Source: CBIFWW01 sp966186435 (GTDB lineage Bacteria; Pseudomonadota; Gammaproteobacteria; Enterobacterales; Enterobacteriaceae). Taken from it: DNA of 16,191 nucleotides. Where the stretch lies: the NCBI GenBank assembly GCA_966186435.1, contig CBIFWW010000076.1, positions 1 to 16,191 on the forward strand, written 5' to 3'. The first letter of the stretch is position 1, and the number at the start of each line of letters is the position of its first letter. The position numbers were made by a program, and so were the translations under genes. Positions 6,717 through 14,031 of this stretch are shown here, in pieces. The notes below the pieces were generated by a model, which was not told where the DNA came from, ran no database searches, and saw only the letters and a program-made list of their open reading frames with translations.

Positions 6717-7913
6717 ATGAGTTATCAAATTGCGGCCTCCGGGCTAAACGCCGTCAATGAACAGCTGGACAGTATCAGTAACAACATTGCCAACGCCGGT
6801 ACCGTGGGCTACAAATCCGAAACCACCCAGTTTTCCTCAATGTATGCCGGTAGTCAGGCCATGGGCGTTAGCGTTGCGGGCACTGCCCAGAGCATCTCCC
6901 GGGGTGGTTCGATGGTGTCCACTGGCAATGCCCTCGATCTGGCGATTAACGACGATGGCTTCTTTATGACCAAAGACAGCGCCGGCAACATGCTATACAC
7001 CCGGGCTGGTTCCTTTAGTACCGATAAAAATGGCTACATCGTCAACAGCGATGGCAGCTATTTACAGGGCTACGCTGTGGATGCCAACGGCAATGTGGAA
7101 TCCGGTACCGTAAGCAATCTGCAAATCCAGACCGGGAATATCCCGGCATCGGCTTCCACCAGCCTGACCTTCAGCGCCAACCTGGATGCCAGCTCCCCGG
7201 CTATCGACGGCAGCGCCACGCCCTTTAATTCCACCAATAGCAGCACCTACACCAGCAGCTACACCACCTCGGTGTATGACTCCCTGGGTAATGAACACAC
7301 CGTCGGCCAGTATTTTGTGAAGACCGGGGATAACACTTGGCAAGTGCATTACACCTTTGACGGCAGCGATCAAAGCACCGTCACCGATCTCACCTTCGAC
7401 CCGAACACCGGCACCCTTACCAGCCCAACCGGGCCGGTTAATTTACAGTTCGCCGCCGGCAGTGCCGCGCCTATCACCCTGAGCGTGAATTACGGTGCCA
7501 GCACCCAATACGGCACTGATTTCGCCGTCACCACCAACGCCGCCAACGGTTATGCCTCCGCCGAACAGAACGGGATTCAGGTGGATGACGATGGCAAGGT
7601 GTACGCCACTTACAGCAACGGCGAGCGGATGCTCCAGGGCCAGGTAGTGCTGGCCACCTTCCCCGATGAAAACGGGCTGGAGGCGGTAAGCGGGACGTCA
7701 TGGGAAGAAACCAGTAAGTCCGGCACGCCGATCGTTGGAGCGCCGGGTACCGGCAGCCTGGGCACCCTCTCCACCGGTTATCTCGAAGGCTCCAACGTGG
7801 ATTTGACCAGTGAGCTGGTGGATCTGATGACCGCCCAGCGCAACTACCAGGCCGATACCAAAGTGATCTCTACCAGCAGCCAGCTCGATCAGGCGCTGTT
7901 CCAGGCGATGTAA
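6717..7913 (+). CDS. lfgE: LfgE, flagellar hook protein
   Basis: The protein has 398 residues, a compact FlgE. It opens with ASGLNAVNEQLDSISNNIAN (7-26), then AGTVGYKSE, the rod-hook family N-terminal helix, and closes with YLEGSNVDLTSELVDLMTAQ, RNYQADTKVISTSSQ and LDQALF, which form the D0 coil. The middle is rich in Ser, Thr, Asn and Gly and carries the surface D1/D2 domains, including TTSVYDSLGNEHTVGQYF (position about 184). No cysteine is present. LfgE forms the universal joint between rod and filament and is capped during growth by LfgD. AGGA in front of the ATG serves as ribosome site. lfgF starts 8 nt later, its ribosome site overlapping the lfgE stop codon. Confidence 0.96.
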   Translation: MSYQIAASGLNAVNEQLDSISNNIANAGTVGYKSETTQFSSMYAGSQAMGVSVAGTAQSISRGGSMVSTGNALDLAINDDGFFMTKDSAGNMLYTRAGSFSTDKNGYIVNSDGSYLQGYAVDANGNVESGTVSNLQIQTGNIPASASTSLTFSANLDASSPAIDGSATPFNSTNSSTYTSSYTTSVYDSLGNEHTVGQYFVKTGDNTWQVHYTFDGSDQSTVTDLTFDPNTGTLTSPTGPVNLQFAAGSAAPITLSVNYGASTQYGTDFAVTTNAANGYASAEQNGIQVDDDGKVYATYSNGERMLQGQVVLATFPDENGLEAVSGTSWEETSKSGTPIVGAPGTGSLGTLSTGYLEGSNVDLTSELVDLMTAQRNYQADTKVISTSSQLDQALFQAM

Positions 7914-7921
7914 GGGGAGTT

Positions 7922-8659
7922 ATGGACCGGTTAATTTTTACCGCTGTAAGCGGCGCCCGCCATGCCATGGATCAGCAGCAAATCAGCGCCAATAACCTCG
8001 CCAATGCCAACACGCCGGGGTTCCGGGCAGATGTGGCCCTGGCCTCTAGCGATGCGGTGGCGGGCAATGGCTTTACCAGCCGGATACTCACCCGGGAGGA
8101 AAAAGGCGGGGTTAACGACAGCACCGGCATTGCCGAAAAAACCGATCGCCCGCTGGATGTGGCGATCCAGGGCAGCGGATTTATTGCGGTACAAGATGCT
8201 AACGGCCAAGAGGTATACACCCGCAATGGCAGTATTCAGCAAGATCCGCAGGGGACGCTGACCATCAACGGTTACCCGGTGCTGGGGGATGGCGGCCCTA
8301 TCGTGTTGCCCCCTAACTCGATGATTGCTTTCGGCAGCGACGGCACGATTTCTATCACCCCAGACGATGGCGACGTCACTGCCACCATGGATGTGGATCG
8401 GCTGAAGTTAGTCTCGATCCCGGCGAATCAGCTGGCGAAAAACAGCGAGGGCATGCTGGTGATGGCAAACGGTACTCCGGCGGAGCCTGACGAAAATATC
8501 AAAGTCCAGGGCGGCTATTTAGAGGCCAGCAACGTGTCGGCGGTCAATGAAATGGTTAACTCCATCACCCTGCAACGGCAGTTTGAGGCCCAGATAAAAA
8601 TGATGAAGGCGGCGGAAGATCTGAGTAACGCCGGTAACCGATTGATTAGCGATAGCTAA
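7922..8659 (+). CDS. lfgF: LfgF, proximal rod protein
   Basis: The protein has 245 residues, typical of FlgF. Features in order are MDRLIFTAVSGARHAMDQQQ, then ISANNLANANTPGFRAD (21-37), DRPLDVAIQGSGFIAVQD in the middle and YTRNGSIQQDPQGTL. The C-terminus GGYLEASNVSAVNEMVNSIT, then LQRQFEAQIKMM, is the conserved helix shared with FlgG. FlgF is the last subunit of the proximal rod. It is separated from FlgG by the same helix signatures, but the shorter length and the opening MDRLI favour FlgF. The ribosome site AGGGGAG lies just before the ATG. The next gene, lfgG, begins 11 nt after the stop. Confidence 0.95.
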   Translation: MDRLIFTAVSGARHAMDQQQISANNLANANTPGFRADVALASSDAVAGNGFTSRILTREEKGGVNDSTGIAEKTDRPLDVAIQGSGFIAVQDANGQEVYTRNGSIQQDPQGTLTINGYPVLGDGGPIVLPPNSMIAFGSDGTISITPDDGDVTATMDVDRLKLVSIPANQLAKNSEGMLVMANGTPAEPDENIKVQGGYLEASNVSAVNEMVNSITLQRQFEAQIKMMKAAEDLSNAGNRLISDS

Positions 8660-8670
8660 ACAGGAAAACC

Positions 8671-9456
8671 ATGAACGCAGCATTATGGATCAGTAAAACC
8701 GGGCTATCGGCTGAAGATGCCGAAATGAGCGCCATTGCCAACAATATTGCCAACGTGAATACCACCGGTTTTAAGCAGGATCGGGTGCTATTCCAGGATC
8801 TGTTTTATCAGACCCAGGAAGCGCCGGGGGCGATGCTTGACCAGAACAACATGATGCCCACCGGTATCCAGTATGGTAGCGGTGTGCGGGTGGTCGGCAC
8901 CCAGAAAACCTTCACCGAGGGTAACGTCGAAACCACCGGTAACAGCATGAACGTGGCAATTATGGGCCAGGGCTTCTTCCAGGTGGAAAAAGCCAATGGC
9001 GATACCGCCTACACCCGGGATGGCAATTTGCAGGTCAATGCCGATGGCTCTCTGACCACCGCCCAGGGGCTACCGCTGCAACCGGAAATCACCATTCCTC
9101 AGGGGGCCACCAGCGTCACCTTTGGCGCTGATGGCACCGTTACCGCCACCTTATCCGGGGACAGTGAACCCACCCAACTTGGGCAAATTACCCTGGTGAA
9201 TTTTGTTAACCCGGCGGGCCTGTATGCGGAAGGGGACAACCTCTATACCGAAACCGCCGCCAGCGGCCAGCCCACGGAAGGCACCCCCGGTGAAGACGGG
9301 CTGGGTTCACTCCAGCCCAATGCGCTGGAGAGTTCAAACGTGGATATCGTCAATGAAATGGTGGCAATGATCACCGTCCAACGGGCCTATGAGATGAACG
9401 CCAAGATGGTGTCGGCCGCTGACAGTATGCTCCAGTTCCTTGACCAAACGATTTAA
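8671..9456 (+). CDS. lfgG: LfgG, distal rod protein
   Basis: The protein has 261 residues, the standard FlgG size. It shows SKTGLSAEDAEMSAIANNIA (8-27), then NVNTTGFKQDRVLFQDL and YQ, the FlgG-specific segment. It also has YGSGVRVVGTQKTFTEGNVE, VAIMGQGFFQV and the C-terminal LESSNVDIVNEMVAMITVQR. FlgG builds the rigid distal rod that crosses the outer-membrane ring pair LfgH/LfgI, encoded next. CAGGAAAA precedes the ATG. The last codons and the stop lie in the first copy of a 14-bp tandem repeat that continues into the spacer before lfgH. Confidence 0.96.
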   Translation: MNAALWISKTGLSAEDAEMSAIANNIANVNTTGFKQDRVLFQDLFYQTQEAPGAMLDQNNMMPTGIQYGSGVRVVGTQKTFTEGNVETTGNSMNVAIMGQGFFQVEKANGDTAYTRDGNLQVNADGSLTTAQGLPLQPEITIPQGATSVTFGADGTVTATLSGDSEPTQLGQITLVNFVNPAGLYAEGDNLYTETAASGQPTEGTPGEDGLGSLQPNALESSNVDIVNEMVAMITVQRAYEMNAKMVSAADSMLQFLDQTI

Positions 9457-9485
9457 CCCGAACGATTAAACCCGAACGATTAAAT
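9447..9485 (+). repeat. 14-bp tandem repeat (about 2.8 copies) spanning the lfgG stop
   Basis: The unit AACGATTAAACCCG occurs at 9461-9474. A one-mismatch copy is at 9447-9460 (containing the lfgG TAA stop) and a partial copy at 9475-9485. Each copy contains an in-frame or shifted TAA, so the repeat looks like a duplication of the gene's end. Confidence 0.9.
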
Positions 9486-9488
9486 AAG

Positions 9489-9506
9489 GCCGCCCGCAGG
9501 GGCGGC
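9489..9506 (+). promoter_or_regulatory. GC-rich hairpin abutting the lfgH ribosome site
   Basis: GCCGCCC-GCAG-GGGCGGC is a perfect 7-bp stem with a 4-nt loop. It ends directly against the AGGA ribosome site (9507-9510) of lfgH, which itself lies in a small AGGAT-T-ATCCT palindrome. There is no following U run, so a role in RNA processing or translation of lfgH is more likely than termination. Confidence 0.55.
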
Positions 9507-9518
9507 AGGATTATCCTC

Positions 9519-10190
9519 ATGAAATTCACATACCGTTGGCTGGCCCTGGCACTGTTGCCGCTGCTGGTCGGCTGCGAATCACCGGCCCTGACCGTTCACA
9601 AAGACGACCCGGCCTTTGCGCCCCCTAAAATGGCGGCAGAACCTACTCCGGAAGGCCGTGCCGGTGGCGTGTTCTCTACCAGCTATAACTGGTCACTAAC
9701 CGCAGACCGCCGGGCCTACCGGGTGGGGGATATCCTGACAGTGATCCTTGATGAAACTACCCAGTCCAGTAAGCAGGCCAAAACCAACTTTGGTAAGAGT
9801 AACTCAGTGGCTATTGCGGCCCCCACATTCTTTGGGCACACCAAAACCAATCTTTCCGGTTCAGTGGATGCCAACCGCAATTTTGACGGATCGGCGATGT
9901 CAGCCCAGCAAAACAGCCTGCACGGCTCGATTACGGTGTCGGTGCAGCAGGTACAGCCCAACGGCGTGTTGTTAATTAGCGGCGAGAAGTGGCTGACCCT
10001 TAACCAGGGCGACGAGTATATCCGGGTAAGTGGCATGGTGCGGGCGGATGATATCCAGAATGATAATACCGTCTCCTCCCAGCGCATCGGCAATGCGCGC
10101 ATCTCCTATGCAGGCCGCGGGGCGCTGAGTGACAGCAATGCCGCAGGGTGGCTGACCCGTCTGTTTAACCATCCTTTATTCCCGATTTAA
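9519..10190 (+). CDS. lfgH: LfgH, L-ring lipoprotein
   Basis: The protein has 223 residues. It has a lipoprotein signal peptide: hydrophobic core LALALLPLL, lipobox LVGC with the modified cysteine at residue 19, then ESPA. Downstream features typical of FlgH are YRVGDILTVILDE (about 66-78), then TTQSSKQAKTNFGKS, a VSVQQVQPNGVLLISGEKW segment and VRADDI. The C-terminus ends in LTRLFNHPLFPI, compared with the usual FFxxLSPM-like ending. FlgH forms the L-ring in the outer membrane, the bushing for the distal rod. The start is fixed by AGGA about 8 nt upstream and by the signal peptide. lfgI follows after 11 nt. Confidence 0.95.
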   Translation: MKFTYRWLALALLPLLVGCESPALTVHKDDPAFAPPKMAAEPTPEGRAGGVFSTSYNWSLTADRRAYRVGDILTVILDETTQSSKQAKTNFGKSNSVAIAAPTFFGHTKTNLSGSVDANRNFDGSAMSAQQNSLHGSITVSVQQVQPNGVLLISGEKWLTLNQGDEYIRVSGMVRADDIQNDNTVSSQRIGNARISYAGRGALSDSNAAGWLTRLFNHPLFPI

Positions 10191-10201
10191 CCGGAGTCTG
10201 T

Positions 10202-11302
10202 ATGCGTGTGTTGATAAGAAGCGGCTGGCTGGCGCTGGCGCTTATGCCCCTGGGCCTGGCGCAGGCCGCCAGCCTGGAATCCCTGGTCAATATCCAGGGG
10301 GTGCGCAGCAACCAACTGGTGGGCTACAGCCTGGTGGTGGGGCTGGACGGTACCGGCGATAAAAACCAGGTGAAATTTACCAACCAGACCATCACCAACA
10401 TGCTGCGCCAGTTTGGCGTCCAGCTCCCGGCCAAAATCGACCCGAAGGTGAAGAACGTGGCGGCGGTGGCGGTGAGTGCCGCCTTGCCGCCGGGGTATGC
10501 CCGGGGGCAAACCATTGATGTCACCGTTTCTTCCATCGGTGATGCCAAAAGCCTGCGCGGCGGCACCCTGCTGATGACCCAGCTGCGCGGGGCCGATGGT
10601 GAAGTCTATGCCCTGGCCCAGGGCAGTGTGGTGGTGGGCGGGGTCAATGCCAGTGGCAACAGTGGCTCCAGCGTTACCGTCAACACCCCTACCGCTGGGC
10701 TGATCCCCAACGGGGCCTCGGTGGAGCGGGAGATTGCCACCGATTTTGGCATGAACGGTATGGTGACCCTCAACCTCAAACGGCCCAGCTTTAAAGACGC
10801 CAGCAGTGTGGCGGCTGCCATCAACCAACAGTTTGGCCAGATAGCCACGGCACAAAGCGCCACCACTGTGCAGGTGTCTGCCCCACAAGACCCCGGCAGC
10901 CGAGTGACGTTTATGTCACAGCTGGAGGATGTGCAGGTGCGGGCAGAGCGGGTGCGCGCCCGGGTGATCTTCAATGCCCGTACCGGCACCGTGGTGATGG
11001 GGGAAGGCATTGTGCTGCACGCCGCAGCCGTCTCCCACGGCAGCCTGACGGTCACCATCAACGAAAGCCACAATGTTAGCCAGCCAGGGGCTTTGGCCGG
11101 TGGCCGTACCGCTGTTACCCCGCAAAGCACTATCGATGTGAATCACGCCCGGCCACAGATGATCCAGCTGCCGGATTCCACCAGCCTGAAAACCCTGGTA
11201 AATGCATTAAATGGCCTGGGTGCCTCCCCGGATGACGTGATGTCGATTCTTCAAGCACTGCACGAAGCCGGGGCGTTGGATGCCGATCTGGAGGTGATCT
11301 GA
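10202..11302 (+). CDS. lfgI: LfgI, P-ring protein
   Basis: The protein has 366 residues, the full FlgI length. A Sec signal peptide is clear (WLALALMPLGLAQA, cut after residue about 22). The mature protein begins with the FlgI block SLVNIQGVRSNQLVGYSLVV, then GLDGTGDKN, and further on NVAAVAVSAALPPGYARGQT and DVTVSSIGDAKSLRGGTLL. The C-terminus SPDDVMSILQALHEAGALDA is also conserved. FlgI is exported to the periplasm and polymerises into the P-ring around the rod, helped by FlgA. The protein has no cysteine; the two that form a disulfide in enteric primary FlgI are alanines here (275 and 358, by alignment from memory). CGGAG serves as ribosome site. The stop overlaps the lfgJ start by one base (TGATG). 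Confidence 0.96.
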   Translation: MRVLIRSGWLALALMPLGLAQAASLESLVNIQGVRSNQLVGYSLVVGLDGTGDKNQVKFTNQTITNMLRQFGVQLPAKIDPKVKNVAAVAVSAALPPGYARGQTIDVTVSSIGDAKSLRGGTLLMTQLRGADGEVYALAQGSVVVGGVNASGNSGSSVTVNTPTAGLIPNGASVEREIATDFGMNGMVTLNLKRPSFKDASSVAAAINQQFGQIATAQSATTVQVSAPQDPGSRVTFMSQLEDVQVRAERVRARVIFNARTGTVVMGEGIVLHAAAVSHGSLTVTINESHNVSQPGALAGGRTAVTPQSTIDVNHARPQMIQLPDSTSLKTLVNALNGLGASPDDVMSILQALHEAGALDADLEVI

Positions 11303-11604
11303 TGGAGCCGCTTAATACCCGTTTGGTCCCAGTGAGCAGTGGTACTGCCCGCGACCCGGTGCGCCAGCAAAAAATCGAGAAAGCCGCCCAGCAATTTGAG
11401 GCGATGTTTCTCCGCAACCTGATGAAACAGATGCGTGAAACCAACCAACTGTTTGAGTCAAAAGATGACCCGATGAATAGCGAATCGGGCCGGATGATGC
11501 AGGGCATGTACGACGATGCCCTGTGCGATCGCTTGACTCAAGGCCACGGTATCGGGCTGGCGGCGATGATCGTCAAGCAGCTTTCCGGCCCGGTAAAAAG
11601 CTAA
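11302..11604 (+). CDS. lfgJ: LfgJ, rod scaffold (single-domain, no muramidase)
   Basis: The protein has 100 residues. It contains the rod-capping domain of FlgJ: KIEKAAQQFEAMFLRNLMKQ (24-43), then MRE, and SESGRMMQGMYDDALCDRLT (60-79) with GHGIGLAAMIVKQL (81-94). The primary enteric FlgJ is about 310 residues, with a C-terminal peptidoglycan hydrolase domain. That domain is wholly missing here and no stop-codon remnant of it follows, so this is a natural short form as in other lateral and polar systems, not a truncation. It would act as a rod cap scaffold in the periplasm. A separate lytic enzyme, not in this window, would have to open the peptidoglycan. The start is coupled to lfgI by a 1-nt overlap. 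Confidence 0.93.
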   Translation: MEPLNTRLVPVSSGTARDPVRQQKIEKAAQQFEAMFLRNLMKQMRETNQLFESKDDPMNSESGRMMQGMYDDALCDRLTQGHGIGLAAMIVKQLSGPVKS

Positions 11605-11612
11605 CGGCCCCT

Positions 11613-11639
11613 TAAGAAATACCGTTAATTAGCCGCTTT
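11613..11639 (+). promoter_or_regulatory. Possible sigma-28 promoter for lfgK-lfgL
   Basis: TAAGAAAT, 11 nt, then GCCGCTTT lies in the 79-nt gap between lfgJ and lfgK. The key TAA and GCCG bases and exact spacing are present, but only about 9 of 16 consensus bases match. The -10 resembles that of the lfgM promoter (GCCGCTTA). Primary flgKL also has a late promoter at this place. Confidence 0.4.
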
Positions 11640-11683
11640 AAAGCAGCAGCTTTTTAGCGTGTGCAGTCACAGAGGACATTCAA

Positions 11684-13048
11684 ATGGATATGATTAACAT
11701 TGGCTATAGCGGGGCATCTGCCGCCCAGACGCAGCTCAATGTCACCGCCCAGAACACCGCCAATGCCATGACTCCGGGCTACACCCGGCAGGTGGCGATG
11801 ACCAGCACCATTGGCGGCGGGCCAAACAGCGCCGGGAACGGGGTTGAAGTCACCAGCATCTGCCGGGTGACCAGCCCTTATCTGGTGAATCAGGTGTGGT
11901 ATGCCGGCAGCGACAACGGTTATTACAGCACCCAGTGCCAGTACCTCACCCAGCTGGAAAGCGTGCTGAGTAATGATGACAGCAGCCTGAGCGCAGGCTT
12001 TGATAACTTCTTTGCGGCCCTGAATGCGGCCACCTCTAGCCCTGATGACAGCGCCCTGCGCGAGCAGGTACTCAGTGAAGCCAATGCCCTGTGCCTGCGG
12101 TTCAATAACACCCTGGGGTTCATTGGCTCCCAGAGCGATGAGTTAGTCAGCCAGGAAACCAGCAGCATCAACCAAATCAACACCCTGACTTCAGGGATTG
12201 CCTGCTACAACCAGGAGATCTCTGAGGCAGAAGCCAACGGGGATAACGCCTCGGCCCTGTATGACGCTCGGGATGAAATGGTGAATGAACTGAGTGGGAT
12301 GATGGATATCAACGTCAATGTCGATGACGAAGGCGACTACAACATCAGCCTGAACAACGGCATGCCACTGGTGAACGGCCAGACCAGCTCCACCATTGAA
12401 ATGGAGCAAAACAGCGATGGCAGCCAGAGCATGACCTTGACCTATGCCAACACCACGTATGACATGTCCACGGATACCGGCGGCTCCCTGGGGGCGCTGT
12501 TTGATTATCAGGACCAAGTGATCACCCCGCTGACCGATACCGTAGATAGCATTGCCAGCCAGTTTACCCAAGCGGTGAACCAGCAGCTTTCCCAGGGCTA
12601 CGATTTGAACGGCGATCCCGGCACCGCCCTGTTTGTGTTCGACCCTGACAACCTGGATGCGCCACTCTCGGTTAACCCGGATATCACTGCCGATGAGCTA
12701 GCGTTCTCCAGTGCACCCGATGAAAGCGGCAACAGCGACAACCTTCAGGCATTGATTGGCCTAGCCAGCAAACCGCTGGATATCGCCAACCTTGGCTCCC
12801 TGAGCGTAGGGGATGCCTGTTCGGCCATGATCAGTGACATTGGTATCGCCAGCCGCCAGTCCCAGACCGAATCCGAGGCTTCCGCCAACGTCTACAGCGA
12901 GGCTCAGAGCCAGCTGAGTAGCGTCAGTGGGGTGAGTATGGATGAGGAGGCGGTGAACTTGATCACCTACACCCAGGTTTATCAGGCCAACCTGAAAGTG
13001 ATCTCTACCGGGGCGGAAATTTTCGATTCGGTACTGGAAATGATGTAA
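11684..13048 (+). CDS. lfgK: LfgK, hook-filament junction protein 1 (HAP1)
   Basis: The protein has 454 residues, shorter than primary FlgK (about 550) but with both conserved ends. The N-terminus has INIGYSGASAAQTQLNVTAQ (4-23), then NTANAMTPGYTRQV. The C-terminus has SGVSMDEEAVNLITYTQVYQ, then ANLKVISTGAEIFDSVLEMM. FlgK replaces the hook cap and, with FlgL, joins hook to filament; FlgN-type chaperone LfgN should escort it. It has five cysteines (60, 85, 137, 174, 379), although this protein class is cysteine-free in the best-known enteric flagella. The ribosome site GAGGA is well placed. lfgL follows 11 nt later. A possible late promoter lies in the spacer before the gene. Confidence 0.95.
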   Translation: MDMINIGYSGASAAQTQLNVTAQNTANAMTPGYTRQVAMTSTIGGGPNSAGNGVEVTSICRVTSPYLVNQVWYAGSDNGYYSTQCQYLTQLESVLSNDDSSLSAGFDNFFAALNAATSSPDDSALREQVLSEANALCLRFNNTLGFIGSQSDELVSQETSSINQINTLTSGIACYNQEISEAEANGDNASALYDARDEMVNELSGMMDINVNVDDEGDYNISLNNGMPLVNGQTSSTIEMEQNSDGSQSMTLTYANTTYDMSTDTGGSLGALFDYQDQVITPLTDTVDSIASQFTQAVNQQLSQGYDLNGDPGTALFVFDPDNLDAPLSVNPDITADELAFSSAPDESGNSDNLQALIGLASKPLDIANLGSLSVGDACSAMISDIGIASRQSQTESEASANVYSEAQSQLSSVSGVSMDEEAVNLITYTQVYQANLKVISTGAEIFDSVLEMM

Positions 13049-13059
13049 GGAGCCATGCT

Positions 13060-13989
13060 ATGCGTATTAGCACCCAGCAGTCTTATCACGCCATGAATAC
13101 TAGTTTTACTCACCTGGAAAGTAGCCTGCAACAGACCGTCAGCCAGATGGCCACCGGCAAACGCATTTTACTGCCTTCGGACGATCCGATAGCCGCCACC
13201 CGTATCAGCCAACTTAACCGCCAGCAGGCGGCCATCGGCCAGTATCAGGACAATATCAATTCCGCCGCCACCTGCATGAGCCAGCAGGAGTCCGTGCTGG
13301 ATGGGGTGAATAATTCGTTATTGGCAATCCGCGATGACCTGCTGGCTGTACAGAACGGCACCAGCGATAGCACTGCATTGAATGGCTACGGCCAGGATAT
13401 CCAAATCGCGACCCAATCCATCGTGGCGGCACTCAACTACCGGGATGAAGACGGCCACTATGTGTTTGGCGGTACCAACAATGATGTGCCGCCTATCGCC
13501 TATGTGGATACCGATGGCGACGGTGAAGGCGATCAGTATGTGTATCAGGGGAATGACGATCTCTGCGAAACCACCGTGGCGAACGGGGTCACCATTGATA
13601 CCAATGTGTCCGTGGGGGAGATGTTTGGCGATAGCTTGAATGTGCTGAATACCCTTAATGATCTTTCACAAGAGTTACTTGATCCGTCCGTCAATACGAG
13701 CGATCCGGCCCTGACTACCAACATTGCGAATGCCATTGACGTGGTGGATCAGGCCAGCGATGGGCTGAATACCGGTATTGCCAGCCTCGGCGATCGCCAG
13801 AATACCCTGACGATGCTGAGCGGAGCGCAAAGCGGCGTCTCCGATGCCAATACCAGTTTAATCGGCCAGTTACAGGATCTGGATTATGCCCCGGCCTCCA
13901 TTGAGTTCACCGGGTTGCAACTGGCTATGGAAGCCACCATGAAAACCTATGCCAAAGTCAGCGATTTGTCGCTGTTCGATGCGCTTTGA
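13060..13989 (+). CDS. lfgL: LfgL, hook-filament junction protein 3 (HAP3)
   Basis: The protein has 309 residues, usual for FlgL. Its N-terminus MRISTQQSYHAMNTSF, with QQTVSQMATGKRILLPSDDP at 24-43, then IAATRISQL, is a clear flagellin/FlgL signature. YVFGGTNNDVPPIA precedes the variable region. The C-terminus (EFTGLQLAMEATMKTYAKVS) is the conserved flagellin-type helix. FlgL sits between FlgK and the filament. Residues 150-158 form an acidic DTDGDGEGD loop resembling calcium-binding DxDxDG loops. Two cysteines (72, 169) are present. I chose the ATG at 13060: AGGAG lies 7 nt upstream, while an out-of-frame ATG at 13055 is only 2 nt from it and leads to a 13-codon dead end. Confidence 0.95.
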   Translation: MRISTQQSYHAMNTSFTHLESSLQQTVSQMATGKRILLPSDDPIAATRISQLNRQQAAIGQYQDNINSAATCMSQQESVLDGVNNSLLAIRDDLLAVQNGTSDSTALNGYGQDIQIATQSIVAALNYRDEDGHYVFGGTNNDVPPIAYVDTDGDGEGDQYVYQGNDDLCETTVANGVTIDTNVSVGEMFGDSLNVLNTLNDLSQELLDPSVNTSDPALTTNIANAIDVVDQASDGLNTGIASLGDRQNTLTMLSGAQSGVSDANTSLIGQLQDLDYAPASIEFTGLQLAMEATMKTYAKVSDLSLFDAL

Positions 13990-13994
13990 TTGAT

Positions 13995-14015
13995 TGCCGG
14001 TAGTGCGTACCGGCA
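13995..14015 (+). terminator. Hairpin between lfgL and lafW
   Basis: TGCCGGTA-GTGCG-TACCGGCA is a perfect 8-bp stem with a 5-nt loop, starting 5 nt after the lfgL stop and ending 16 nt before the lafW ATG. No U run follows. It may partly terminate the transcript or stabilise the 3' end of lfgL mRNA, lowering lafW expression. Confidence 0.5.
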
Positions 14016-14031
14016 CCAGAGTGGAAATGTT

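Noticed and set aside
10187..10888. Minus-strand open frame of 233 codons opposite lfgI
   Set aside because: Shadow frame caused by the codon bias of lfgI, a clear P-ring gene on the other strand; no ribosome site or family features.
11640..11653. AAAGC-AGCA-GCTTT followed by T residues, terminator-like, before lfgK
   Set aside because: Only a 5-bp AT-rich stem, too weak to terminate, and it lies inside the likely leader of lfgK.
13055..13096. Upstream out-of-frame ATG before lfgL
   Set aside because: Only 2 nt from the AGGAG, ends after 13 codons and overlaps the lfgL start; the ATG at 13060 has correct spacing and a FlgL N-terminus.
13990..14031. TTG at 13990 as an earlier in-frame start for lafW
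   Set aside because: It lies directly after the lfgL stop, and the added 14 codons run through the hairpin at 13995-14015; the ATG at 14032 is more natural.
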